From assembly GCF_024628725.1 (NCBI RefSeq), contig NZ_CP102410.1, forward strand, positions 310,001 to 374,000: DNA of 64,000 nucleotides. Reading direction: 5' to 3'. This DNA comes from Ruegeria sp. YS9. GTDB lineage: Bacteria > Pseudomonadota > Alphaproteobacteria > Rhodobacterales > Rhodobacteraceae. Position 1 is the stretch's first letter. The number at the start of each line of letters is the position of its first letter. Below, in pieces: positions 19,439 to 27,418 of this stretch. The translations under genes were made by a program, and so were the position numbers. The notes below the pieces were generated by a model, which did no database searches, was not told the DNA's origin, and saw only the letters and a program-made list of their open reading frames with translations.

Positions 19439-20653
19439 TCAAAAGAACTGATGCGCCGGATCATGGCTTTTCCCCCGAAACGGTGTGACCTGAAGGCGTT
19501 CCCCTGCTTCATCCACACCGATTTCCTGGTTGGACAGGTAACAGGCCGGATCCTCGGCCCATGGATCACCGGTCAATTGCAAGGCGCGGATGCGGGTATT
19601 GCCGCCGCACACGTCCTTGAGTTCGCAGGTTCCGCAGCGCCCCTTCAGCGGGCGTGGGCGGGTGCGGAGCATCGCAAGCATCGGATCATCGCTGGTCCAG
19701 AGTTCGGAAAACGATTTGGTCTTTACGTTGCCCACCGTGTAATCGGACCAGTAAGTGTCTGGATGGACCCGGCCAAGGTTGTCGATATTGGCGACGCCCA
19801 AACCACTTGAGTTCCCGCCCCACGCGGCCAGGTGCGCGCGCACATGTGCCGCTTTTTCGGCGTCGAAATGCGTGCGAATCCAGTTCAGGAAATACCCGGC
19901 ATCAGCGTCATTGTTCCCCGTCACGATATCCAGCGGACGACCGCCCGATGCGGCTTCCCAGGCGCGTTCCAGCAACAGATCCAGGCCTTTGCGCGTGCGC
20001 TGATGCGCGGCATCTTCGCCCCGGTTCTTGTCGCCGCGTCCCGCATAGACAAGATGCGACAGGTAGAACTTGTCGACACCTTCATCATCACAAAGGCTCA
20101 GCAAGTCAGGCAAGTGATGTTGCGTGCCTTCGGTCAGGCAGAACCGCAGGCCAACCTTGATGCCGCGCTTTTTGCATTCTCGCACGCCGCGCAAGGCGTC
20201 TGCAAAAGCCCCTTCGACGCCACGGAACCAGTCATTCGTCGCTCCGATCCCGTCCAGCGAGATGCCGACATAGTTGAAGCCCACATCCGCAATCATATCG
20301 GCGGTTTCGTCGTAAATCCGGGTGCCGTTGGTCGACAAGGCCAGCATTGGCACCAGATCACGGGCCCGTTTTGCGATGTCGAAGAAATCGAACCGGTCCA
20401 GCGGTTCCCCACCCGAGAGGATCAGGGCTGGGACGCGAAATTGGCCCAGATCCTCAAGGGTTACCATGGCTTGCTCATGGCTGAGCTCCCCCGGGAACGC
20501 GACATCCGCCGAGACGGTGTAGCAATGGCGGCACTTCAGGTTACAGCGCCGCGTCAAATTCCAGATCACAACCGGCTTTACCGGGCCGGGGCGACGCTTG
20601 CGCACCGGAGTCGGTTTGACCAGTTGATGCATGTATTCGGTCAGGCGGAACAT
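19439..20653 (-). CDS. nirJ: NirJ, radical SAM enzyme of heme d1 synthesis
   Basis: 404 residues. The radical SAM cluster is CNLKCRHC (C37, C41, C44), followed by the GGEP motif (about residue 81). A C-terminal SPASM-like region supplies more cysteines ([12 protein letters not shown] and a later Cys). NirJ removes the two propionate side chains from didecarboxysiroheme and leaves the oxo groups typical of heme d1. It follows nirH by 3 bp and precedes nirN. Only one nirJ is present. Confidence 0.96.
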   Translation of the reverse strand: MFRLTEYMHQLVKPTPVRKRRPGPVKPVVIWNLTRRCNLKCRHCYTVSADVAFPGELSHEQAMVTLEDLGQFRVPALILSGGEPLDRFDFFDIAKRARDLVPMLALSTNGTRIYDETADMIADVGFNYVGISLDGIGATNDWFRGVEGAFADALRGVRECKKRGIKVGLRFCLTEGTQHHLPDLLSLCDDEGVDKFYLSHLVYAGRGDKNRGEDAAHQRTRKGLDLLLERAWEAASGGRPLDIVTGNNDADAGYFLNWIRTHFDAEKAAHVRAHLAAWGGNSSGLGVANIDNLGRVHPDTYWSDYTVGNVKTKSFSELWTSDDPMLAMLRTRPRPLKGRCGTCELKDVCGGNTRIRALQLTGDPWAEDPACYLSNQEIGVDEAGERLQVTPFRGKSHDPAHQFF

Positions 20654-20656
20654 GTC

Positions 20657-21139
20657 TCAGGCTTTCTGTCTCAGGCGCAGCCCGGTCTTTTTCAGGATGC
20701 GCGTGGAATAGAGGATATCGCTGCCCCGGCAGGCCGATCCCAGAATCGCGGCGATCTGGCCGCGTTTCTCTTCGACCTCGTCGCGCGAGCTGCCATGAAC
20801 CATGGCGAACAGGTTGTAGGGCCAGTCGGGCAGGGCACGGGGCCGTTCATAACAATGGGTGACGAAGGGCAGTGCCCCGATATGAGCGCCCAGTTCGGTG
20901 ATCAGGTCATCCTGAACATCCCAGACGGTCATGCCGTTCGACGTCATGCCCAGCTTGTAATGATTGGGGGCTGCGGCGATCCGTCGGATCACCCCGCGCG
21001 CTTTCAGCGCGGCCAGCCGGTCCAGCAGGGTGGCTTCGGTCAGGCCCAGATCGGCAGCGACCTGCGCATAGGGCGCGGACACCAGGGGCAATCCCCCCTG
21101 GAGCGACTCGATAATCTGTCTGTCTGTTGCGTCGATCAT
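20657..21139 (-). CDS. nirH: NirH, siroheme decarboxylase subunit
   Basis: 160 residues from the ATG at 21139. It has an AsnC/Lrp-like helix-turn-helix at the N-terminus (about 3-55) and the catalytic-type motif VTHCYERP. With NirG and NirDL it decarboxylates siroheme to 12,18-didecarboxysiroheme in the cytoplasm. It overlaps nirG by four bases. The in-frame extension upstream is nirG sequence and is excluded. Confidence 0.94.
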   Translation of the reverse strand: MIDATDRQIIESLQGGLPLVSAPYAQVAADLGLTEATLLDRLAALKARGVIRRIAAAPNHYKLGMTSNGMTVWDVQDDLITELGAHIGALPFVTHCYERPRALPDWPYNLFAMVHGSSRDEVEEKRGQIAAILGSACRGSDILYSTRILKKTGLRLRQKA

Positions 21140-21585
21140 GCCGCCACCCGGAAGCCGATGAAAAATTCCTGAAGTTTGGGGAAACGGAGAACACTGATCC
21201 CCGTTTCCCGTTCGATGGCATCGGCGGCGGCCTCGATCCCCTCGGGTGTTTCGGTGGCCAGCACGAACCACATGTTCAGCCGGTGCGTGCGTTCATAATT
21301 ATGGGCCACCTCGGGATGTGCATTGACTTTGGTCAGGACGGTTTCGAAATCTTCGGCTGGAACGGCCATTGCGCAAAGGCAGAAAGCCCCACCCATGGCC
21401 GCGGCGTCGAAAAATGGACCGAAGCGCGTAATGGTGCGGTCATCTTTCATACGGCTCAGACGCGTCAGCAATTCGGCCTCGGACAGGCCAAGCTCTGCGG
21501 CGACGGTTGCGTAAGGGTGCGAAGTAAGCGGCAGATCCTCTTGCATACGATTCAGGATCGCGCGATCCGTTTGGTCCAGCGTCAT
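21136..21585 (-). CDS. nirG: NirG, siroheme decarboxylase subunit
   Basis: 149 residues. The N-terminal winged helix is DQTDRAILNRMQEDLPLT onward, and the VAHNYERTHRLNMWFVL motif is the conserved His/Tyr/Arg signature of siroheme decarboxylases. It acts in a complex with NirDL and NirH. It overlaps both nirDL and nirH by four bases. It is paralogous to the two halves of NirDL and to NirH, so these genes arose by repeated duplication. Confidence 0.94.
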   Translation of the reverse strand: MTLDQTDRAILNRMQEDLPLTSHPYATVAAELGLSEAELLTRLSRMKDDRTITRFGPFFDAAAMGGAFCLCAMAVPAEDFETVLTKVNAHPEVAHNYERTHRLNMWFVLATETPEGIEAAADAIERETGISVLRFPKLQEFFIGFRVAA

Positions 21586-22571
21586 GCGGCAGCCTCCTTG
21601 GCCTGAATCAGCGCGCCGGTCTGCTTGAAACAGCGGGTTGAGAAGAGAACCTTGTGTCGCGCTCCGGCCAGTTCGGGCAATGCAATCGCGCCGGCCAGAA
21701 CATCCAAAGCCTCATTGCGTGTGCGGGCGTGGATCATGGAATACAGGCGATATGGCCAGACATCGGGAACCGGATTGCGCTCGTAGCACAAAGTCACCCC
21801 CGGGAAGGCCGCCAAAGCGGGACCAGCGGTTTCAATCTGTTCTGCCGGCAGATCCCAGACCACCATCGCATTGGCCGACCAGCCAAGCGCCCGGTGACGC
21901 ACGATGACGCCGAGCCGCGAGATTATTCCGGCTGCATGCAAAGCCTCGACCCGCTCCATCACGTCGGTGACATCCCGTTTCAGCGAACGAGCCAGAGCGG
22001 CGTAGGGTTCTGAGACCAAAGATAGCCCGGAACTCAGAGACTGTAGCAGGCAACGATCGCCCTCGCGCATGACGGATGCATCGACCTTTCGCGCTGTGGG
22101 CACGTTCTTGATGCCTCCAGTCATGCGAAAGCCAAGATCCACGTTGAAAGGACGCACCAGCCGCAGGTCCAGCACTTGCAATCCGGTGGATCGACTGATC
22201 CGTGAAAGGGTATCGTTGACATGCGCGCGATCCGGCCCGGTCGCGACAAACCACAGGTTCCAGGCGTCTTCGCGTTGATAATTGTGATTCACGCCGGGTT
22301 CGGCATCGATCAGGGCGGCAACCTCCTCCAACCGATCTTCCGGAGCCGCCACGGCAGCCAAAGTGCTGGCCGTCACCGCGCCGGGTGTGATGGTTGCGCC
22401 AACCCGTGTAATGCGGCCTGTGGCGCGCATCCGGGACAGGCGATGAATGACTTCGGCTTCGTCCAGCCCGAGAGCGTTACCCAGTATCTGAAACGGTCTT
22501 TCGGTGATCGGGAAGTCGCGCTGAAACTCGTCCAGCAGGCGGCGGTCGATCGGGTCCGTGATATGTCGCAT
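21582..22571 (-). CDS. nirDL: NirDL, fused siroheme decarboxylase subunits D and L
   Basis: 329 residues made of two homologous halves. The first (about 1-150) has a winged helix and the GVNHNYQREDAWNLWFV motif. The second (about 170-329) has another winged helix and TLCYERNPVPDVWPY. This is the single-protein NirD-NirL fusion known from Paracoccus; in Pseudomonas the two are separate genes. Together with NirG and NirH it removes two acetate carboxyl groups of siroheme. It starts 3 bp after nirF and overlaps nirG by four bases. Confidence 0.94.
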   Translation of the reverse strand: MRHITDPIDRRLLDEFQRDFPITERPFQILGNALGLDEAEVIHRLSRMRATGRITRVGATITPGAVTASTLAAVAAPEDRLEEVAALIDAEPGVNHNYQREDAWNLWFVATGPDRAHVNDTLSRISRSTGLQVLDLRLVRPFNVDLGFRMTGGIKNVPTARKVDASVMREGDRCLLQSLSSGLSLVSEPYAALARSLKRDVTDVMERVEALHAAGIISRLGVIVRHRALGWSANAMVVWDLPAEQIETAGPALAAFPGVTLCYERNPVPDVWPYRLYSMIHARTRNEALDVLAGAIALPELAGARHKVLFSTRCFKQTGALIQAKEAAA

Positions 22572-22574
22572 CGG

Positions 22575-23720
22575 TTACAGCCCTGTTCTGTGGGCGCGAG
22601 CAGTGAAGAAAATGCCGGACGGGCTGTCCGCGTCGATCTCGCGCAGTTTTTCAAAACTATGCGTGTCGTAGACCATGACCTTGTTGGCATCGCGCACGCT
22701 GATCCAGACCTCATGTCCGCGCGGCGTGAACTCCATGTGCAACACGGCCGGGCCGGGTTTGAATTCGTGGATGATCTCTTTGCTGACGCTGTCGATCACC
22801 TGAATGGTGTCATTCAGCGGGTGGGCGAAATTGACCCAGACCTGCCGCCCATCCGGACGCGCCATTGCAAAGACCGGTTGCCCGTGGGTTTTGGTCCGGC
22901 CCGTTTCGGACAGGGTATCGGCGTCGATCCACAGAACCTCGTGATGACCGACAGCGGGCAAAACGAATTCGCGGCCCGTCAGCGCCCAGCCTTCCAGATG
23001 AGGCATCTTATAGACCGGCATTTCTTCCTGCCCGCGCCCGTAATCGGGCAGAACCCGGATCGGTTCGGGTGTTTCGGCCCACAGATCCAGTGCGGTCAGG
23101 CCGTCCTCGCCAAACAGGCCGGTGATATAGGTGCGGCCATTGGCAGTGATCAGCGCGTCATAGGGGTTCTTGCCCATGTCCGGGATCTTGGTGATCTCTG
23201 GTGCGCCCTTTGCGAAATCGGCAATCCAGGTTTCCCCAGTGTCCCACATCGTGAAAACGAACCGCCGACCCGGCGCATCGACCAGGCCGATGGTTTTGCT
23301 GCCGGTCGGGATGTCAGCGACCATTTCAAGCGTGTCCGCATCGAATACGCGCACGCCACCGGGTTCATAGTTCGACACCGCCACAAGCTTGCCATCGTCC
23401 GAAATCGCCCCGCCAATGGCGTTGCCGGCCTGCACGACGCGGTTCACGATCTGGCGGGTCACGATGTCGATCTTGGTCAACCCTCCGTCGCGGCCAAACA
23501 CATAGGCAAACCGTTCATCGGGTGAATAGACCAAGGACGCGTGCGACAGATCACCCAACCCCTCGATCCGGGCCAGAGCTGCACGGTCGGATTGATCCAC
23601 CAGCAGAACCGAGCCCTTGGCGCGTTCGATGACCAGACCAAGGTCGCCTGTCGCAGTTGGTTCAGCCTGGGCGGTGGACATCATCAATGTGGCTGCAAGG
23701 CCAAGGATAAAGTGTTTCAT
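22575..23720 (-). CDS. nirF: NirF, heme d1 biosynthesis protein
   Basis: 381 residues from the ATG at 23720. A Sec signal peptide (HFILGLAATLMMSTAQA) is followed by a beta-propeller related to the d1 domain of NirS but without a cytochrome c domain. NirF binds heme d1 intermediates and cooperates with NirN in the last steps. SHASLVYSPDERFAYVFGR, near residue 60, is a typical blade. The start overlaps nirC by four bases and nirDL follows 3 bp after the stop. Confidence 0.94.
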   Translation of the reverse strand: MKHFILGLAATLMMSTAQAEPTATGDLGLVIERAKGSVLLVDQSDRAALARIEGLGDLSHASLVYSPDERFAYVFGRDGGLTKIDIVTRQIVNRVVQAGNAIGGAISDDGKLVAVSNYEPGGVRVFDADTLEMVADIPTGSKTIGLVDAPGRRFVFTMWDTGETWIADFAKGAPEITKIPDMGKNPYDALITANGRTYITGLFGEDGLTALDLWAETPEPIRVLPDYGRGQEEMPVYKMPHLEGWALTGREFVLPAVGHHEVLWIDADTLSETGRTKTHGQPVFAMARPDGRQVWVNFAHPLNDTIQVIDSVSKEIIHEFKPGPAVLHMEFTPRGHEVWISVRDANKVMVYDTHSFEKLREIDADSPSGIFFTARAHRTGL

Positions 23721-24100
23721 TGTGACTCCTGTTCCAGCAGGTAACGGGCGATCCACTCGGCTTCTTCTTCACTGATCAGAGGCCGCCACGGGGGCATCGC
23801 GGTGTCAGGGATGCCGTCAAGGATGACGCTGGTCAAAACATCCGCGTCGTAGTGTTCAAGCGTCTCACTGCGCAGATCGGGACCAAGGCCGCCCTTCAGG
23901 GACAGTCCGTGACAGGAACCGCAATCCTGATGCACAAGTCTTTTCAGGGTATCGGGATCGATGACATCCGCCGCGAAGGCGGAGGTCGCGGCCAGAACCG
24001 CAATGGTCAGACAGGTTCGCGCCACCCATCCCGAACGCCCCGGCGACCTGTCGGTGTGTGTTGGGTCAATCCCTCGGTCTCGTCTTCCCAGCTTAGCCAT
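23717..24100 (-). CDS. nirC: NirC, small periplasmic cytochrome c
   Basis: 127 residues from the ATG at 24100, which overlaps the nirE stop by eight bases. An unusually long polar N-terminus (1-23) precedes the signal-peptide core (ARTCLTIAVLAATSAFA). One heme c site is CGSCHG (C60, C63, H64), and MPPW near residue 104 may give the Met ligand. NirC is a monoheme cytochrome thought to act in heme d1 maturation or as an electron donor to NirS. Longer in-frame starts lie inside nirE and are unlikely. Confidence 0.9.
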   Translation of the reverse strand: MAKLGRRDRGIDPTHTDRSPGRSGWVARTCLTIAVLAATSAFAADVIDPDTLKRLVHQDCGSCHGLSLKGGLGPDLRSETLEHYDADVLTSVILDGIPDTAMPPWRPLISEEEAEWIARYLLEQESQ

Positions 24101-24854
24101 GGGCCTGTTCCAGAAGCTCGGCCACAGGCCGTTCGGCATAAAGCGAAACCACCTTGCCAATGATAAACAGCGTCGGCGCCTTCAGGTCGGCTGCGCGCAC
24201 ATCCGTGGCCAGCTGGTCAAGCCGTGACACAAGACGACGCTCATCAGGTGTCGTGGCCTTGCCCACCGCCAGAACCGGCGTCGAGCCCGGCAGGTTTTCG
24301 GTCATCAACCCCATGGCGATCTGACCGATATTGCCAACGCCCATATAGACCACCAGCGTCGAGTCCGGGTCGGCAAGGCGTTTCCAGTCCAGATCCAGCA
24401 CTTTGTCGGCCTGCCGATGCCCGGTGACATATTGAACCGAGGTTGCCAGCCCGCGATGGGTCAGCGGCACACCCGTCGAACAAGACGCCCCCTGGGCTGC
24501 AGTAATGCCCGGTGCGTGTTCAACAGCAACACCGCGGGCCATCAGATAGGCAGCCTCTTCCGAGCCGCGACCAAAGATCATGGGGTCGCCACCCTTCAGC
24601 CGGGCAACCGTGTGACCAGCGCGGGCTTCTTCCAGCAGTATTTCGTTGATGCGGTCCTGCGGAACGGTGTGGCATTTGGGCGCTTTGCCGACAGGGATCA
24701 GGCGGGCGCCTTCCGCGTGCAAGTTCAGAATGTCGGCGGACACCAGCCGGTCATAAACCACGACATCCGCTTCTTGCAGCATCCGCAGTGCGCGCAAGGT
24801 CATCAGCTCGGGGTCGCCGGGGCCTGCGCCAATCAGAAAAACCTTACCGCTCAT
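24093..24854 (-). CDS. nirE: NirE, uroporphyrinogen-III C-methyltransferase
   Basis: 253 residues from the ATG at 24854. It is a SUMT-family enzyme that makes precorrin-2, the precursor of siroheme and heme d1. It has the N-terminal LIGAGPGDPELMTLRAL motif, VVYDRLVS, and the central LKGGDPMIFGRGSEE motif. The frame is open to 24968, and an ATG at 24950 would add 32 residues with no family character; this alternative start cannot be excluded. A DNR-like box lies upstream at 24985-24998, so nirECFDLGHJN may have its own promoter. Confidence 0.93.
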   Translation of the reverse strand: MSGKVFLIGAGPGDPELMTLRALRMLQEADVVVYDRLVSADILNLHAEGARLIPVGKAPKCHTVPQDRINEILLEEARAGHTVARLKGGDPMIFGRGSEEAAYLMARGVAVEHAPGITAAQGASCSTGVPLTHRGLATSVQYVTGHRQADKVLDLDWKRLADPDSTLVVYMGVGNIGQIAMGLMTENLPGSTPVLAVGKATTPDERRLVSRLDQLATDVRAADLKAPTLFIIGKVVSLYAERPVAELLEQAHG

Positions 24855-24984
24855 GTGCAAACTCGCTTGGTCTGAAAGTCTTCGAGATCCGGTATCCCAT
24901 GCAGATCGATTGCGTTTGCAAGACGTTGCTGGGTGAGCCGGGCGTGTCATGGGGGAAGATTGGCCCAATCGAAAACCAACCTCC

Positions 24985-24998
24985 TTGACATAAGTTAA
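24985..24998. promoter_or_regulatory. DNR-like box upstream of nirE
   Basis: TTGAC-ATAA-GTTAA (reverse complement TTAAC-TTAT-GTCAA), 9 of 10 matches to the palindrome. It lies 131 bp upstream of the nirE ATG at 24854, farther than at the other operons, which allows a leader of about 95 nt or a more upstream start codon. Its left end touches the hairpin at 24997-25027. Confidence 0.65.
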
Positions 24999-25027
24999 GG
25001 AGCGCGGGATTTGCGCCCGCGCTCCTT
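24997..25027 (-). terminator. 12-bp perfect hairpin between the cupredoxin gene and nirE
   Basis: AAGGAGCGCGGG pairs exactly with CCCGCGCTCCTT around a 7-base loop. On the minus strand it begins 25 bp after the cupredoxin gene stop. There is no following U-run, so it could be a terminator, an attenuator or a stabilising 3' end for nirS-side mRNA. Confidence 0.6.
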
Positions 25028-25052
25028 CATCTTGCCTGTATTGTGCCTTGTT

Positions 25053-25454
25053 TCAGGGTTCGACGGTGATCATTCCGATCATGTTCTGTGTCTCCCAATG
25101 CGGGCCGCACAGATAGTCCTGTGGACCGGGCGTGAGAAAAGTCAGTTCAACGGATTCCTCGGGGAACAGGCGATCACTTTCAGGTTGGCTGCCATCCTTC
25201 AACAGAACGGAATGGCTGGTGCGTTTGTCGACATTCACCCACCGGACAGTTGTGCCTGCCTTTACGGTCAATTCGGCTGGGCAGAAATTGTATTTGTACA
25301 TCAGCACCACTTCAGCGTCTTCGACGGCCGACGAAGGCTGACCGAACAACTCGACATAGCGCTCTTCGGCCTCGGCGCAGATTTCGGCGGTTTCGTCCGC
25401 CCAGGCGGGCGCGGCCAGAAGCAGCAGCGCGGGAAGAAGGCGTTGGGGTTTCAT
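25053..25454 (-). CDS. periplasmic cupredoxin, probable electron carrier of the nir operon
   Basis: 133 residues from the ATG at 25454, with an AAGGAG ribosome-binding site. A Sec signal (MKPQRLLPALLLLAAPAWA) is followed by a type 1 copper domain: FCPAELTVKAGTTVRWVN (57-74), then His81 in TSHSVLL, Cys116 and His119 in YLCGPHW, and Met125 or Met128. This is a plastocyanin/pseudoazurin-like protein, unusually short in its ligand loop and with an extra N-terminal segment containing Cys26. It lies 55 bp after the fused cytochrome gene and likely shuttles electrons to NirS. The exact subfamily is not clear. Confidence 0.85.
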   Translation of the reverse strand: MKPQRLLPALLLLAAPAWADETAEICAEAEERYVELFGQPSSAVEDAEVVLMYKYNFCPAELTVKAGTTVRWVNVDKRTSHSVLLKDGSQPESDRLFPEESVELTFLTPGPQDYLCGPHWETQNMIGMITVEP

Positions 25455-25509
25455 GGTCCATGTCTCCTTTCCAAAAGTGGCCGGGGCCGGTTGACCCGGC
25501 CCCGATCCG

Positions 25510-27294
25510 TTATTGTTTGACCACGTTGATGAGCGCGCTGTCATCATCCAGCGCCAGGCTGGTATTCAGCGTCACGTGGTGGAACCTTGCGGCAGCAAAA
25601 TCGTCGTGGATGGCAAAGCCAACGGTATAGGTCTTGCCTGCCTCCAAAGGCACATCACCGGGCGCACCCGAATTCAGGGGGCGCGTAAACACCACGGTCC
25701 ACATGCCACCGGACAGTTCGGCCGATGCGGCGATTTCACCATCATTGACCACGCGCTGCTCCAACAGATAGCCATTGGTGGCGCTTCCGTCGGCGTAGAC
25801 ACGCATCAGGTCAAGATAGGTGCCGTCGACCAGATACTGCTCGATCTGTTCCTCGGCCTTCAGCTTGTCCCAGCCACCCAGGGCCTTGCCGCGGCGACCT
25901 TTGACCTCAACATCGGTGCGGCTTTCGCTGATGTATTTGGTAATGGTGTCCGTGGCATTGAGGCGACCGGCAACATCCGCATTTGCCGCGATCGCATCCG
26001 CTTCGGGCGCAAAAGGCATATAGGTGTTGTCGGCGTGGCACGAGGCCCAGCAGCCCACCTGATCGCCGAGCTCGATACCAGTGCCGGTAATCATCATGGC
26101 AACCTTGATCTGGTTGTCCGGGTCCATCTTGCCGCCATCGACGAACGGGGCAGGGTTGTGACCCGCGTCCGGCCATTGCAGACGAATGTAGAGGTTTTCG
26201 TCGTCATGTGCCGCCTGAACGGTTGCGTCGATGACACCGCGTTTGCCCGGAATGGGAGTCGGTTCAAGATCGCCACCTGCAACGATCTTGTTGCCGATGG
26301 TGTCCAGTTCCTTGGCGTGGCAGGTGGTGCACTGATCCCCGCCTTTGGTCAGGGGGCGTGCGCCACCATGGAACTTGCCGTTCTGGACCCATTCGAAAGA
26401 GGCCTGACCGGGGTAGAACAGCTTCAGATCCGCCGCGGCCACTGCGTTCCAGTCAATGTTGGACGCAACGTCGCTCGCTCCGCCAGAGGGCGCTGCGGCC
26501 TCTTCACCGGAGGCTTTTGCGCGTTCTTCCTCCAAAGCAGCGTCAACAGCCGCTGCGATCTGGGCCTGAACGGCCTCTTGCTGAGCCTTCTTGGCGGCTT
26601 TTTCTGCTTCTGCTTCAGCGGCCTCTTTGGCTTCGATCTTTTCAAGGCTGGCCAGGTATTCCGGGGGTATCGGCCGGATGAAGTCCGGGTTCGGTGCTTC
26701 AAGCTTTTCCAGATACTCTTCGTCCGCCCGGTCGCGTGCATCCGAGTGTGCAATCCCCTTGTGGCAGTCGATACAGGTCTGTCCGACGGTCATCGCATTG
26801 AGGTGCTGCTGACGGGCGCGTGGCTTCTGGAATTCGGGCATCATCGATTCGAAATCGTGACAGTTGCGGCATTCGCGCGAATCGGTGGCCTTCATCCGCT
26901 CCCACTCGTTCATGGCCAGATGCACACGTTTGGCTTCGAACTTTTCGCGGGTGTTGATGGTGCCGACCAATTTGCCATAAAGCTCTTTGGACGCCTTGAT
27001 CTTGCGGATCATCTTATGGGTCCAGTCTTTGGGTACGTGGCAGTCGGAACAGACAGCCCCCACGCCCGACCGGTTCACGTCGTGAATCGTGCCGGTATAT
27101 TCTTCGTAGACAAAATCACGCATCTCGTGACACGAGATACAGAATTCCTTGGTATTCGTAGCTTCCATTGCGGTGTTGAACCCGCCCCAGAAGATGATGC
27201 CGGCGGCAAAGGCCGCGGCGATACCGGCCACAGGCATTCCCCATAGGAAATACCGGCGCCAGATCGGTTTTTTCTTATCCGGTTCGGAGGTCAT
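25510..27294 (-). CDS. NapC/NirT tetraheme domain fused to a second heme-binding domain
   Basis: 594 residues from the ATG at 27294. Residues 17-38 form a membrane anchor. A NapC/NirT domain follows with hemes CISCH 52-56, CSDCH 82-86, CRNCH 142-146 and CIDCH 174-178. Residues 214-268 are a charged Ala/Glu/Lys helical linker. The C-terminal half (about 283-594) has CTTCH 322-326 and CWASCH 415-420 (a CX3CH spacing), and resembles the heme-binding domain of ethylbenzene-dehydrogenase-type enzymes, an assignment made by eye. It lies between nirS and the cupredoxin gene, so it probably carries electrons from quinol to NirS. The longer frame to 27471 lacks family character. Confidence 0.87.
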   Translation of the reverse strand: MTSEPDKKKPIWRRYFLWGMPVAGIAAAFAAGIIFWGGFNTAMEATNTKEFCISCHEMRDFVYEEYTGTIHDVNRSGVGAVCSDCHVPKDWTHKMIRKIKASKELYGKLVGTINTREKFEAKRVHLAMNEWERMKATDSRECRNCHDFESMMPEFQKPRARQQHLNAMTVGQTCIDCHKGIAHSDARDRADEEYLEKLEAPNPDFIRPIPPEYLASLEKIEAKEAAEAEAEKAAKKAQQEAVQAQIAAAVDAALEEERAKASGEEAAAPSGGASDVASNIDWNAVAAADLKLFYPGQASFEWVQNGKFHGGARPLTKGGDQCTTCHAKELDTIGNKIVAGGDLEPTPIPGKRGVIDATVQAAHDDENLYIRLQWPDAGHNPAPFVDGGKMDPDNQIKVAMMITGTGIELGDQVGCWASCHADNTYMPFAPEADAIAANADVAGRLNATDTITKYISESRTDVEVKGRRGKALGGWDKLKAEEQIEQYLVDGTYLDLMRVYADGSATNGYLLEQRVVNDGEIAASAELSGGMWTVVFTRPLNSGAPGDVPLEAGKTYTVGFAIHDDFAAARFHHVTLNTSLALDDDSALINVVKQ

Positions 27295-27418
27295 ATCCGG
27301 GCTCCGTTTTGGCTGTATTGTCTGGCCCTTGGTGGCAGGCCGGTGAGTTTGGCTGATGCCTCGAACAAGGAAAGGGCGGGCGAGGGGCCCGCCCTTTCCT
27401 GTGATGGTCTCACCCTCG

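Noticed and set aside
25513-27246. 577-codon open frame on the plus strand opposite the fused cytochrome
   Set aside because: It mirrors the codon pattern of the real gene on the other strand, lacks any motif, and the minus frame has six heme sites and a membrane anchor.
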